Origin: Ruminococcus sp.
GTDB lineage: Bacteria > Bacillota > Clostridia > Oscillospirales > Acutalibacteraceae
Reading direction: 5' to 3'
Assembly: GCA_004555265.1 (NCBI GenBank)
Contig: SFIQ01000003.1
Span: 148,014 to 212,013 of the forward strand
Length of the DNA stretch: 64,000 nt
The notes under the pieces were generated by a model that saw only the letters and a list, made by a program, of their open reading frames with translations, was not told the origin of the DNA and made no database searches. Position numbers and translations under genes: made by a program. Positions 9,116 to 17,361 of the stretch are shown here, piece by piece (positions within the stretch are counted from its first letter, which is position 1; the number at the start of each line of letters is the position of its first letter).

Positions 9116-9709
9116 GCATAAAACAGGGCGGGCACTGTGTGCCCGCCCGATTGTCATTCTGAGGCGTTGCCGAAGAATCTCGTTTCCAATGCGCTTTGTG
9201 TACTTTTTGAGATCCTTCGCTTCGCTCAGGATGACAAATTTGGGTTTGTAGGGCAAACGCATTCTATTTCTTGCGTAGGAGGCGACGACTCGGCGCCCCG
9301 TTGTAGGGGCGGGTTTCCACGCCCGCCCGTCGATTTTGATGTGATTTTGCGGAACAACACGGAGGTTGTTTCCTACTCGTAGGGGCGAACTGTGTTCGCC
9401 CGCGTAATTTGATATAATTTTACGGAACGGTCAAGACCGTTCCCTACGATTGTAGGGGCGATTCACGAATCGCCCGCCGTTTCCGCCCCTTCGAGAGGGA
9501 GCATAAGCGGCGGGAGCAAGCCCCCGCCCTACTCTATTATAACAGACATTTCCCCTATCAGGGGAATCACCCCCGCCCTACCCTAATCCTGTATTTCGTT
9601 CGTTCCAAAAACACCCCTACAAACCCAAATTTATGCATAAAAATGCACACCGAAAAAATTTCGGTGTGCGCATTTGGATATATTCTTTTTAACTTGCGGC
9701 GTTTTGCGC
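9116..9709. repeat. Intergenic region made of several palindromic repeats (no gene)
   Basis: No supported gene in 594 bases. It holds a GC hairpin just after the M14 gene (9127-9136/9140-9149), the 84-base TGTCATTC element (9153-9236), and several GTAGGGGCG / CGCCC(C)TAC half-palindromes of the kind found again at 28640-28925 and 63640-63800. Short open frames here merely follow the repeats. Confidence 0.7.
9153..9236. repeat. TGTCATTCTGAG...CTCAGGATGACA palindromic element, full copy
   Basis: The arms are inverted repeats (TGTCATTCTGAG with CTCAGGATGACA, and GAAGAATCTC with GAGATCCTTC) around an AT-richer middle. A second full copy is at 28679-28760. It looks like a non-coding REP/MITE-type element. 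Confidence 0.75.
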
Positions 9710-10429
9710 TTACAGCAACTTTGCCGCGGCGGTGTCCATATAGACTTCAACATCGTGATGAAACTGCAAAATCGACGCGGGACAACTCGGCGCGACCTGC
9801 CCGTCAATCATCGCTTTCATCGCGTCGGCTTTCGCACTGCCGGTGGCGATCAGCACAATCTTTTTCGCCTGCATAATTGAGCCGACACCCATGGTAAGCG
9901 CGTAATGCGGCATCGGATTTTCATCAAAATATTTGGAATTTGCCTCAATCGTGCTTTCGGTGAGTTTCACCTTAAACGCGCCTTTGGTGAAATACGAGGA
10001 CGGCTCGTTGAAACCGATATGCCCGTTTCTGCCGATGCCCAAAAGTTGAATATCCACCCCCGCATGGCTAAGCGCCTCGTCATAGCGCTTGCACTCCGCT
10101 TCGACATCTTGCGCGTTGCCGTCCAAGAAGTGCACATTTTCCTCTAAAATATCGGTGTGGTCGAACAACTCTTTATGCATAAAAGTATAGTAACTGTTTT
10201 TATCCGACTTCGGCAAATCCACATACTCGTCCAGATTATAGGTGCAAACCTGTTTTAAACTGACATTTCCCTTTTGACATTCGCCGTAGATATACTGATA
10301 GGTCGGCACGGGCGACGCACCCGTGGCAAGCCCCAAAACGATATTCGGCTTTTTCTGTATCGCTTCTACAAACAATTTGCCGACTGCCTCGCCGATTTGC
10401 GCGGCGTTTTCCATAACTGTGATTTTCAT
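9710..10429 (-). CDS. nagB: Glucosamine-6-phosphate deaminase
   Basis: 239 residues, standard for NagB, which converts GlcN6P to fructose-6-phosphate and ammonia. Visible motifs: GLATGASP near residue 32, YNLDEYV (~68), the GIGRNGHIGFNEP loop (~130) and ALTMGVGSIMQAKKI. The ATG at 10429 (GTGAG upstream) gives the usual N-terminus MKITVMENA. No nagA is adjacent. Promoter at 10460-10487. Confidence 0.95.
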   Translation of the reverse strand: MKITVMENAAQIGEAVGKLFVEAIQKKPNIVLGLATGASPVPTYQYIYGECQKGNVSLKQVCTYNLDEYVDLPKSDKNSYYTFMHKELFDHTDILEENVHFLDGNAQDVEAECKRYDEALSHAGVDIQLLGIGRNGHIGFNEPSSYFTKGAFKVKLTESTIEANSKYFDENPMPHYALTMGVGSIMQAKKIVLIATGSAKADAMKAMIDGQVAPSCPASILQFHHDVEVYMDTAAAKLL

Positions 10430-10459
10430 ACGCTCACCCACTTCACATTTTGAAACCAT

Positions 10460-10487
10460 ATTGTACCATATTTTTCCGCATTTGCAA
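10460..10487 (-). promoter_or_regulatory. Sigma-A promoter of nagB
   Basis: Minus strand TTGCAA, 16-base spacer, TACAAT. Confidence 0.55.
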
Positions 10488-10513
10488 ACGGTTTTCAAAA
10501 GTTTTTCGCTTTC

Positions 10514-10542
10514 TTGTCAAATCCGCCGAAAAATGCTATACT
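10514..10542 (+). promoter_or_regulatory. Sigma-A promoter of acpS-nnr
   Basis: TTGTCA, 17-base spacer, TATACT, with TGC just before the -10 box (extended -10). Confidence 0.7.
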
Positions 10543-10571
10543 GCATATAACAGAGAAAAAGGAGTAGCGGT

Positions 10572-10949
10572 ATGCTGAAAAACGGCATTGACTTAATAGA
10601 AATCGAACGAATTCGGCACTCTTGCGAAAATCCGACATTTATAAACCGCGTATTCGGGGAAAAGGAGCGTGCGCAATTCTCGGCGCAAGCACACCCCGCA
10701 ACACATATGGCGGGCGCATTCGCGGCAAAAGAGGCGTTTGCAAAAGCCCTCGGCACGGGAATTCGCGGCTTTTCGCTTTGCGAAGTCGAGGTTTTGCACG
10801 ATGCCCTCGGCGCGCCGTATTTTGCGCTTTCGGGGCAGGCAAAAGCGCTTGCCGACGCGCAGAATTTGGAATTCGCGTTGAGCATTACCCACACCGACAC
10901 CCTCGCGGCGGCGTTTGTCACCGCATACAGAAAAGGAGAAGTCTTATGA
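10572..10949 (+). CDS. acpS: Holo-[acyl-carrier-protein] synthase
   Basis: 125 residues. GIDLIEIERI at the N-terminus and FAAKEAFAKALGTG (~50-63) carry the Mg-binding Asp and Glu of the AcpS phosphopantetheinyl transferase family. The enzyme activates ACP for fatty acid synthesis. AAGGAG precedes the ATG. The stop overlaps the start of nnr (ATGA), so the two are translationally coupled, a common pairing in Firmicutes. Confidence 0.95.
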   Translation: MLKNGIDLIEIERIRHSCENPTFINRVFGEKERAQFSAQAHPATHMAGAFAAKEAFAKALGTGIRGFSLCEVEVLHDALGAPYFALSGQAKALADAQNLEFALSITHTDTLAAAFVTAYRKGEVL

Positions 10950-12481
10950 TGCGTATACTTTCCGCCGAGGAAATAAAAGCCGTGGAATGTGCCGCGGATA
11001 AAAACGGGATTTCGTTTTTGCGACTGATGGAAAATGCCGGTGCGGCATGTGCCAAGGTCATCCGCTCTAAATTTGACCGCACCGAAAAACGCGCGGTCGC
11101 CGTGTTGTGCGGCAAAGGAAAAAACGGCGGCGACGGCTTTGTTGCCGCGCGAAAACTGTATGAAAACGGCTACAAGGTGCAGGTGTTTTTGGTGATGGGC
11201 GCGCCCACCGCCGAAAACGCCAAGGAAATGTATTCCCGCTTGACGGACTGCGGCATTCCGATTTATTTCTATGACCGCAATTCCGAAACACACCGCAAAC
11301 TATTGCAAACTGCCGATATTTTGGTGGACGCCGTGTTCGGCACGGGATTTGCAGGCGTATTGCCGGACAGCTTGCAGGAATTATTTGCCTTTTTGGAAAC
11401 CGCAAACGGATATACGGTTTCGATTGATTTGCCGAGTGGACTTTCGGCAGATTCGGGCGAATTTTTAAGCCGTCCCGTAAAAGCGGATTTGACCGTTTCG
11501 GTCATGGCGCTGAAAAAAGCGTTGGTCACACAGCCTGCAAAGGCGTTTGCGGGCGAAATTCAAGTGGTTTCCATCGGAATTCCCGATCAACTGTATAAGC
11601 CGTATGAAAAGGTGTTTGCCTTTACAGATGAAGATGTCGCAGAATTGTTCCCCGCGCGACGCGCTGATGCGAACAAAGGCGATTTCGGCAAAGCGCTTGT
11701 GGTGGCGGGCAGTTACGAAATGCCCGGTGCGGCGTTGCTCGCCGGCGGTGCGTGCGTGGAAAGCGGCGCAGGACTGGTGCGGCTTGCGTTCCCTGAAAGC
11801 GCATATGCGGCGGTGACGGCGGCAGTGCCCGAAAAGGTTTTACTACCCTTACCCGCCAACCGCTTCGGGCGGATTTCGATGCAGGGCGAAGCAAAATTGT
11901 TAGACGCGCTGTCAAGGTCAACGGCTTGCCTCATTGGTTGTGGGCTCGGGTTGGATTATGACACCGAAGCATTGGTGAAATCCGTTATCCGCAACACACA
12001 AATCCCGCTGATTTTAGACGCGGACGGCATAAACGCCGTGGCAAACGACATAGATATAGTACGGGAAGCAAAGGCACCCGTTATTTTAACGCCCCATCCG
12101 GGCGAAGCGGCGCGGCTGTTGGGCTGTACAGCAAAAGAGGTCCAGGCAAACCGCACGGACGCCTGCCGGACGCTTTGTGAAAAAACGGGCGCTGTGGTCG
12201 TGTTAAAGGGCGCGGGCACCGTGATTTCCGCAAACGGCAAGCAGTTCTCCGTCAATTTGACGGGCAATGCCGGTATGGCAACCGCCGGGTGCGGCGATAT
12301 GCTCGCGGGTATGCTTTTGGGCTTTTTGTGCATTGGGCTGTCGCCCTTAGAGGCGGCGGTTGCGGCGGTACATATCCACGGGCTTTGCGGCGACGCGGTA
12401 GCAAAAGCAACCTCAAAATGTGCCACCACGCCCTCAAAAATGCTCAAAGTCTTGCCAAAGGTGCTTTCCAAATTTGAATAA
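10946..12481 (+). CDS. nnr: Bifunctional NAD(P)H-hydrate repair enzyme (epimerase + ADP-dependent dehydratase)
   Basis: 511 residues. The N-terminal YjeF_N/NAXE epimerase half (~1-215) has GKGKNGGDGFVAARKL, DAVFGTGF and SIDLPSGLSADSG. The C-terminal ribokinase-like NAXD dehydratase (~225-505) has TPHPGEAARLLG and the catalytic NAGMATAGCGDMLAGM. It repairs hydrated NAD(P)HX. The start at 10946 has AAAGGAG eight bases upstream and overlaps the acpS stop. Confidence 0.95.
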   Translation: MMRILSAEEIKAVECAADKNGISFLRLMENAGAACAKVIRSKFDRTEKRAVAVLCGKGKNGGDGFVAARKLYENGYKVQVFLVMGAPTAENAKEMYSRLTDCGIPIYFYDRNSETHRKLLQTADILVDAVFGTGFAGVLPDSLQELFAFLETANGYTVSIDLPSGLSADSGEFLSRPVKADLTVSVMALKKALVTQPAKAFAGEIQVVSIGIPDQLYKPYEKVFAFTDEDVAELFPARRADANKGDFGKALVVAGSYEMPGAALLAGGACVESGAGLVRLAFPESAYAAVTAAVPEKVLLPLPANRFGRISMQGEAKLLDALSRSTACLIGCGLGLDYDTEALVKSVIRNTQIPLILDADGINAVANDIDIVREAKAPVILTPHPGEAARLLGCTAKEVQANRTDACRTLCEKTGAVVVLKGAGTVISANGKQFSVNLTGNAGMATAGCGDMLAGMLLGFLCIGLSPLEAAVAAVHIHGLCGDAVAKATSKCATTPSKMLKVLPKVLSKFE

Positions 12482-12488
12482 AGGCGGG

Positions 12489-13014
12489 ATGCACCGTAAA
12501 AAAACGATCGGTTCTATTTGTGGCAACATTGGCTTTTCTGCTTTGTTGCGGATGTCAATATTCCGATGTAAAAAATACGCTGACAATACCGTCGGCATTT
12601 ACGGCAAAAGCCGAGATTACCCACAGTGTGTTTACTTGCAGCGCGGATTTGACGCTCTCTGCCGACGGCACAGCGCAAATGGTGCTGACAAGCCCTGACG
12701 CTTTACAGTCGCTCACCGTCACACAAAGCGCAGACGAATGTCAATTTTCGTTTTTGGGGATTGCAGTAAAAACGCCCGAAGAATTGCTACCCGACACGGC
12801 GTTTGCCAAGTTGTTCTTCTCCGCCATACAAAGTGCCAAAGACGGCACGCGGTGCGTGAAAACCGTGAACGGCGACACCGCGACTTACAGCGGCATGACC
12901 GACGCGGGCGACACCTATACGCTCACCCAAAGCCGAGACAGCGGCGCACTGGTATCCCTTACGATGGAAGGCCGGGATTTTACCGTCACTTTTTCGGATT
13001 TTCAAGCGGCGTAA
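12489..13014 (+). CDS. Putative lipoprotein, signal peptide split by a one-base frameshift in an A7 run
   Basis: The body frame (from about 12502) encodes a lipoprotein-like sequence with LLCCGC as lipobox and ~150 further polar residues, but has no ATG; only a GTG at 12520 inside the hydrophobic segment. The ATG at 12489 reads MHRKKT in another frame. Removing one A from the A7 run at 12497-12504 gives MHRKKRSVLFVATLAF, a textbook lipoprotein leader continuous with the body. The family is not recognised. It follows nnr by 7 bp. Either a sequence error or a true or phase-variable frameshift. Confidence 0.6.
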
Positions 13015-13027
13015 AAATACAAAGCAA

Positions 13028-13062
13028 AAAGAACGGACAGTTCGCTGAACTGCCCGTTCTTT
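13028..13062. terminator. Bidirectional terminator between the lipoprotein gene and mscS
   Basis: Stem AAAGAACGG/CCGTTCTTT with inner CAGTTC/GAACTG and a three-base loop; short A and T runs on the two sides suit both converging genes. Confidence 0.7.
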
Positions 13063-13075
13063 CTATACTTTCAAA

Positions 13076-13888
13076 TTATTCCTTCACCATATGCACATTT
13101 AGGTGGTTATAGGTCATTTCGACGCCGTTTTTGTCGAACGCAATTTTGATTTGCTCTAACAGGGCAAAATACGCGTCCCAATACTGTTCGGTCTTTACCC
13201 ATGCGCGCACCACATAGCGAATACTGCTTTCATCAAATGAAAGCACAGCGGCAAACGGCGGCGCGGGGGTATCCGAAAACAAGCCCACCGCCGAAACCGC
13301 TTCCAAAAGCGACTGCCGCACCGTTTCAATCGGCGCGTCATACGAGGCGGAAATTTCCAAATCCACCCGCCGCTTTTCCTGCTGGGTATAATTGACGATT
13401 TTCGTGGCAATGATTTTGCTGTTCGGCACATAAATCATTTTGTTGTCAATTGTGGTAATCCGCGTGTGGATAAGACTAATCATTTTGACCGTGCCGCTGA
13501 CATCGTCAATCTCGACATAATCGCCGATTTTAAATGGCTTGGTGACAAGCAACATAATCCCGCTTGCGAGATTGGAGAGAGAATCCTGCACCGCGAGCGA
13601 TGCCGCCAAGCCGACCACGGAGAATGCCGCCAACAGAGAGGTAACGGACACGCCCAAGGTGTCGATCACCACCATGGCAAGCAGAAAATACAGAATCAGC
13701 TTTATCGCGGCGAGCAGAATTTTCCGAAGCGTTTCGTCCATATTCACGCGTGAAAGAATACGCGTAAACAGGCGCATCAAAACGCGCAAAATCAAGTAAC
13801 AAACCACAAAAACAACCACGGCGGACAAAATTTTGCCCACCGTGAAATTGCCGACGGAATAGTTTAAAATTTCGGAGATTTTTTCCAT
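13076..13888 (-). CDS. mscS: Small-conductance mechanosensitive channel (MscS family)
   Basis: 270 residues. Three transmembrane segments (~20-95), the pore-lining helix segment LAVQDSLSNLASGIMLL (~100-117), the MscS beta domain (PFKIGDYVEIDDVSGTV) and the cytosolic C-terminal domain. It releases solutes on hypo-osmotic shock. It is 9 bp downstream of the YhhN-family gene on the same strand. Confidence 0.93.
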   Translation of the reverse strand: MEKISEILNYSVGNFTVGKILSAVVVFVVCYLILRVLMRLFTRILSRVNMDETLRKILLAAIKLILYFLLAMVVIDTLGVSVTSLLAAFSVVGLAASLAVQDSLSNLASGIMLLVTKPFKIGDYVEIDDVSGTVKMISLIHTRITTIDNKMIYVPNSKIIATKIVNYTQQEKRRVDLEISASYDAPIETVRQSLLEAVSAVGLFSDTPAPPFAAVLSFDESSIRYVVRAWVKTEQYWDAYFALLEQIKIAFDKNGVEMTYNHLNVHMVKE

Positions 13889-13897
13889 AGAAATACC

Positions 13898-14590
13898 TTA
13901 TTTCGCAAACAGAACGGTTGCCGCCATAATGAACTGCGCGGCGTAGTATAATGTATGATTTAAAATGACATTGAACGAGGTGTTTTTCCCCTCGCCGAAG
14001 TACATTCCCGACAGCACCAAATCCGAAAGCAGGAACAAAAGCCCGCCGACGGACATCACCGTCCACATTTTTTCAAAGCCCGTAATCACGGCAAGCGTCA
14101 TGGACATGGTCATCGTCAGCGCCAGCATAAACGAATAGAGGAACACAATCCATTTGAATTTGCCGTAGTGCATTTTGAGGAGCTTTTCCATCAAAATCGC
14201 CACAAGCGCAATCACCAGCGCCGCCGCAAACGCCACGATCAGTGACGCGGGGGTGTACGGCCCGACCTTAAAAACCGCCGTCACAAAGCAGACATGCCCC
14301 AACAGGAAAAAGATAAAGCCCGAATAGAGATACGAGTCCTTATCCTGCAAATAGATCCATTTTAAATCGAGCCAAACATCGCCCAACAGACCGAATACCA
14401 AGCCAAAAGTCATCCATGAGCCGAAATCGAGAAACAGCCGGTTTTCATTGGTTGCGGCAATCGCCGTTGCAATAAAGCAAAGACTTGCCACCGCTTTGGC
14501 ATACAGCGCGGCAATCCCGCCGCGTTGCACACGCAACACCAAAAACACCGCTGTGGCGAGAATACCGACAATCAACAAAGCCCAATACAC
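13898..14590 (-). CDS. YhhN/TMEM86-family membrane protein (putative lysoplasmalogenase)
   Basis: 230 residues with about eight transmembrane segments. Conserved YhhN features are GLLGDVWL, FLLGHVCF, GGLLFLLSDLVLS and YYAAQF, with the acidic residues that form the presumed active site. Family members cleave the vinyl ether of lysoplasmalogens; plasmalogens occur in many anaerobic Clostridia. GTG start with CGGAGGG upstream; promoter TTGAAT-17-TATATT at 14623-14651. Confidence 0.82.
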   Translation of the reverse strand: MYWALLIVGILATAVFLVLRVQRGGIAALYAKAVASLCFIATAIAATNENRLFLDFGSWMTFGLVFGLLGDVWLDLKWIYLQDKDSYLYSGFIFFLLGHVCFVTAVFKVGPYTPASLIVAFAAALVIALVAILMEKLLKMHYGKFKWIVFLYSFMLALTMTMSMTLAVITGFEKMWTVMSVGGLLFLLSDLVLSGMYFGEGKNTSFNVILNHTLYYAAQFIMAATVLFAK

Positions 14591-14622
14591 AGAATCCCTC
14601 CGATTTGCTTATTTCATTACAT

Positions 14623-14651
14623 AATATACAATATTTACCGTCGGAATTCAA
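14623..14651 (-). promoter_or_regulatory. Sigma-A promoter of the YhhN-mscS pair
   Basis: Minus strand TTGAAT, 17-base spacer, TATATT. Confidence 0.55.
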
Positions 14652-14674
14652 TAGATTTTAGAAAAATTTAATAG

Positions 14675-14983
14675 TCATCGGTTCCCATCTGTAAAATAAT
14701 CCGCCGCCAAACGGTTTTTGACAAACGGCGCCGCCATTTGCTTGTGCGCGATATGCAACGGGTGATTTTGGAAGTTTTGCAATGCCTCTAACGATTCAAA
14801 GGTCGCGTAAAATACGAAGTCGCAGTCTGACCCCACGACATTTTCGCCGATTTCACAGGAGAGCAGCCCGTCGATTTTTCCTTCCAAATTTTTGACGGAC
14901 GCAGACAATTTTTCAAGCACTTCTTGGCGATTCTCGTCATGCACCGCGTCAGAGAACTGCCAAAATAAAATATGTTTCAGCAT
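14675..14983 (-). CDS. Dabb (stress-responsive alpha/beta barrel) domain protein
   Basis: 102 residues from the ATG at 14983 (GAGGTG upstream). MLKHILFWQF followed by a ferredoxin-like alpha/beta barrel ending PLHIAHKQMAAPFV is the Dabb family signature. These small dimeric proteins are often of unknown function. The gene is divergent from the T-box leader and trp transporter. Confidence 0.85.
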   Translation of the reverse strand: MLKHILFWQFSDAVHDENRQEVLEKLSASVKNLEGKIDGLLSCEIGENVVGSDCDFVFYATFESLEALQNFQNHPLHIAHKQMAAPFVKNRLAADYFTDGNR

Positions 14984-15033
14984 TTTCTTCACCTCATGCT
15001 CCATTGTAACACAAAAAAAGCAAAAATAAAGTG

Positions 15034-15062
15034 TTGACAAATGAAAAATTTTGTGTTTTAAT
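15034..15062 (+). promoter_or_regulatory. Sigma-A promoter of the T-box/trpXYZ operon
   Basis: TTGACA, 17-base spacer, TTTAAT, immediately upstream of the T-box leader. Confidence 0.75.
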
Positions 15063-15064
15063 TT

Positions 15065-15318
15065 GATAAACCGTTGAGACGGAAGTAAAACTGCAAACCG
15101 AATTTTCAGCGAGCGTGCGGCGGTGAAAGGCACGCAATCACGAGGCAGACAAATGGTCCGTTGAGGGTGCATTGAAAAGATGCAACGGCACTTTCCCGTT
15201 ACAGAAAGAGGAGTATGTCAGTATTCCGTAAAGGTGGGCGGCAAATGCCGTCAATCAAGGTGGTACCGCAGGTTTAGAATTTCAACCTGTCCTTGTTTTT
15301 GGCAAGGGCAGGTTTTTT
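15065..15318 (+). promoter_or_regulatory. T-box riboswitch, tryptophan (UGG) specifier
   Basis: Stem I runs from about 15079: GACGGAAGTAA at its base and CAGCGAGC plus GGCGGTG for the distal AG-bulge and apical loops. The specifier region reads AAATGGTCCGTTGAG. Lined up with the B. subtilis glyQS leader, TGG (15154-15156) falls on the specifier triplet, i.e. tRNA-Trp. The T-box AAGGTGGTACCGC is at 15258-15270. The terminator stem 15285-15295/15303-15313 ends in six or more Ts, and the 5' arm can instead pair with the T-box region as antiterminator. Uncharged tRNA-Trp should favour readthrough into trpXYZ. Confidence 0.92.
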
Positions 15319-15396
15319 ATTTTGAGCTCGGGGCGGCGCAAGCCAAATCGGTTTCACCAACTGACGAAAAATATGATTTTTTCGGAGGAAAAGAAA

Positions 15397-16392
15397 ATGA
15401 AAAAAGCACTCTCTATTGTATTGGCACTCGTCGTGCTGCTCGGCGTATTCACCGCCTGCGGCAAAGTGGCAGACCAAGGCGCGGCGGACACATCCCCGCG
15501 TGACACCGACAAGGTGTATAAGGTCGCGGTCGTACAGCTTGCGGACAACGGCGCGTTCACCGAAATGCGCGAAGCATTCATCCAAAGAATGCGCGAGCTC
15601 GGCTATGACGAAGCCAAGATGATGTTCGAAATTCTCAATGCGCAGGGCGACCAAAGCAATCTGCAAACCATTTGTGCAGGGCTCAAAGACGGCAACTACG
15701 ATTTGGTGGTGCCGATTGTCACGCCGGCAACCGCGGCGGTTGTCAACCAGGAATTGAATGTTCCCGTGGTTTTCATTTCCGTGACCAATCCCGTGGCGTC
15801 GGGCATTTTGACCACGATGGAAGCGCCGGACAAAAACGCAACGGGCACTTCCAACATTGTCCCCGTTGACCGCATTTTCACACTGGCAAAGGAATTGACC
15901 CCCAATGTAAAAAACATCGGCATTCTCTATTGTTCTGGCGAACAGAATGCCGTGCAGACTGCGGAAAAGGCAAAAGCCTATCTTTCGGAAAACGGCTACA
16001 CCTACAAAGAAGTCACCGTGGCAAATTCGTCCGAGGTTGCACAGGCGGCACAGTCCTTGGCGGGCGAAGTCGACGCCATTTATGTACCGATTGACTCCAC
16101 TGTGCAAACCGCAATGACCGAGGTGGTCAAAGCGGCAACCGACAAAAAAATCCCCGTGTACGGTTCCGACCCCGTTATGGTCAAATCCGGCGCGTTGGCG
16201 TGCGTCAGTTGCAGTAACACCCAGCTCGGGCAAAAATCCGCCGAAATGGCAGATGAAATTCTCCGCGGCAAAAAGGTTTCGGAAGTCCCCGCCGTGGCCA
16301 TGGAAGAATTCCAATATGTCATCAACAAGGCAACGGCAGACACACTCGGCATTTCCGTGCCGAGCGGCGACAACTATATTGTCATGGGCTAA
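15397..16392 (+). CDS. trpX: ABC transporter substrate-binding lipoprotein, TrpX-like
   Basis: 331 residues from the ATG at 15397 (GGAGG eight bases upstream). A lipoprotein signal peptide ends in LLGVFTAC (lipobox Cys ~21); the mature part is an ABC_sub_bind (PF04392) periplasmic-binding-like fold with VAVVQLADNGAF. Together with the following permease and ATPase, and behind a UGG T-box, it matches the predicted tryptophan transporter TrpXYZ. Substrate is inferred from regulation, not from the protein itself. Confidence 0.85.
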   Translation: MKKALSIVLALVVLLGVFTACGKVADQGAADTSPRDTDKVYKVAVVQLADNGAFTEMREAFIQRMRELGYDEAKMMFEILNAQGDQSNLQTICAGLKDGNYDLVVPIVTPATAAVVNQELNVPVVFISVTNPVASGILTTMEAPDKNATGTSNIVPVDRIFTLAKELTPNVKNIGILYCSGEQNAVQTAEKAKAYLSENGYTYKEVTVANSSEVAQAAQSLAGEVDAIYVPIDSTVQTAMTEVVKAATDKKIPVYGSDPVMVKSGALACVSCSNTQLGQKSAEMADEILRGKKVSEVPAVAMEEFQYVINKATADTLGISVPSGDNYIVMG

Positions 16393-16458
16393 GCCCTACA
16401 TTTTTTCGGGCAGTCTTGCGGCTGCCCGAACTTGTATTTTTTTGGTTTAGGTGATTTT

Positions 16459-17361
16459 ATGACGATGGTCAGCAGTGCCCTGCTGTTGGGGCTGCAATAT
16501 GCGTTATTGGCGCTCGGGGTGTATATCACCTTTCGGGTGCTGAATATTCCCGATTTAACCGTGGACGGCAGTTTTACGCTCGGCGCGGCGGTTTCGGCGG
16601 TGCTCTGTGTGGCGGGGCATCCGTTTGCGGCGCTGTTTGTCGCAACGCTTTGCGGCGCGGCGGCAGGCTGTGTAACGGGCTTTTTGCAGACGAAAGCGGG
16701 GATTCACCCGATTTTGGCAGGGATTCTCACCATGAGCGGGCTTTACACCGTGAATATGCAAATTATGGGTATGCCCAATGTGACCTTGCTCGGCAAACCG
16801 CGGTTTTATGAATTTTTATTTACGCTGTTCCCGAACGCCGACAAGAATTTGCTTAAAACCGTTGCTGTTTTTGTGATTTGCGCGGCGCTTATCCTGCTCC
16901 TCATCCTCTTTTTCCGCACGGTATTCGGGCTTTGTATTCGCGCCACGGGCAATAACGAGGATATGGTGCGTGCGTCCTCCATCAATACCAATGTCACCAA
17001 AATCGCGGCGCTTGCCATTGCCAATGCCTTGGTGGCGCTGTCGGGCGGGTTGATCGCCCAAACCGGCGGCTTTGCAGACATCAACGGCGGCAGCGGTATG
17101 ATTGTCGTCGGGCTTGCGTCGGTGATTATCGGCGAAGTGCTGTTCGGCAAACGCTCGCTTGCCGTCGGACTTCTCTCGGCGGCGGTCGGCTCTGTGTTGT
17201 ATCGGTTGATAATTGCGCTGGCGCTGAAAACCAATTTCTTTACCGCAGATGCATTAAAGCTTTTGTCGGCGGTGATTGTCGGCATTACACTTGCCACGCC
17301 CGCCATACGCAAAGCGCTGTCGGAAGCGCGTACAAAAAGGGAGGCGCGCAAACATGCTTGA
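16459..17361 (+). CDS. trpY: ABC transporter permease, TrpY-like
   Basis: 300 residues, a branched-chain-amino-acid-type (BPD_transp_2) permease with eight or more membrane segments. LNIPDLTVDGSFTLGAAV near the N-terminus and FFRTVFGLCIRATGNN in the cytoplasmic loop are typical of this group. ATG at 16459 with a TAGGTG site. Its end overlaps the start of the ATPase gene by 8 bp. Confidence 0.88.
   Translation: MTMVSSALLLGLQYALLALGVYITFRVLNIPDLTVDGSFTLGAAVSAVLCVAGHPFAALFVATLCGAAAGCVTGFLQTKAGIHPILAGILTMSGLYTVNMQIMGMPNVTLLGKPRFYEFLFTLFPNADKNLLKTVAVFVICAALILLLILFFRTVFGLCIRATGNNEDMVRASSINTNVTKIAALAIANALVALSGGLIAQTGGFADINGGSGMIVVGLASVIIGEVLFGKRSLAVGLLSAAVGSVLYRLIIALALKTNFFTADALKLLSAVIVGITLATPAIRKALSEARTKREARKHA

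Noticed and set aside
8042..9262. Long minus-strand open frame (~400 codons) opposite the M14 peptidase gene
   Set aside because: The plus strand encodes a complete LysM/M14 protein with catalytic residues; the antisense translation has no domain and only reflects codon bias.
15274..16314. Minus-strand open frame opposite trpX and the T-box terminator
   Set aside because: Covers the lipoprotein gene and T-box terminator in antisense; His/Arg/Phe-rich shadow translation.
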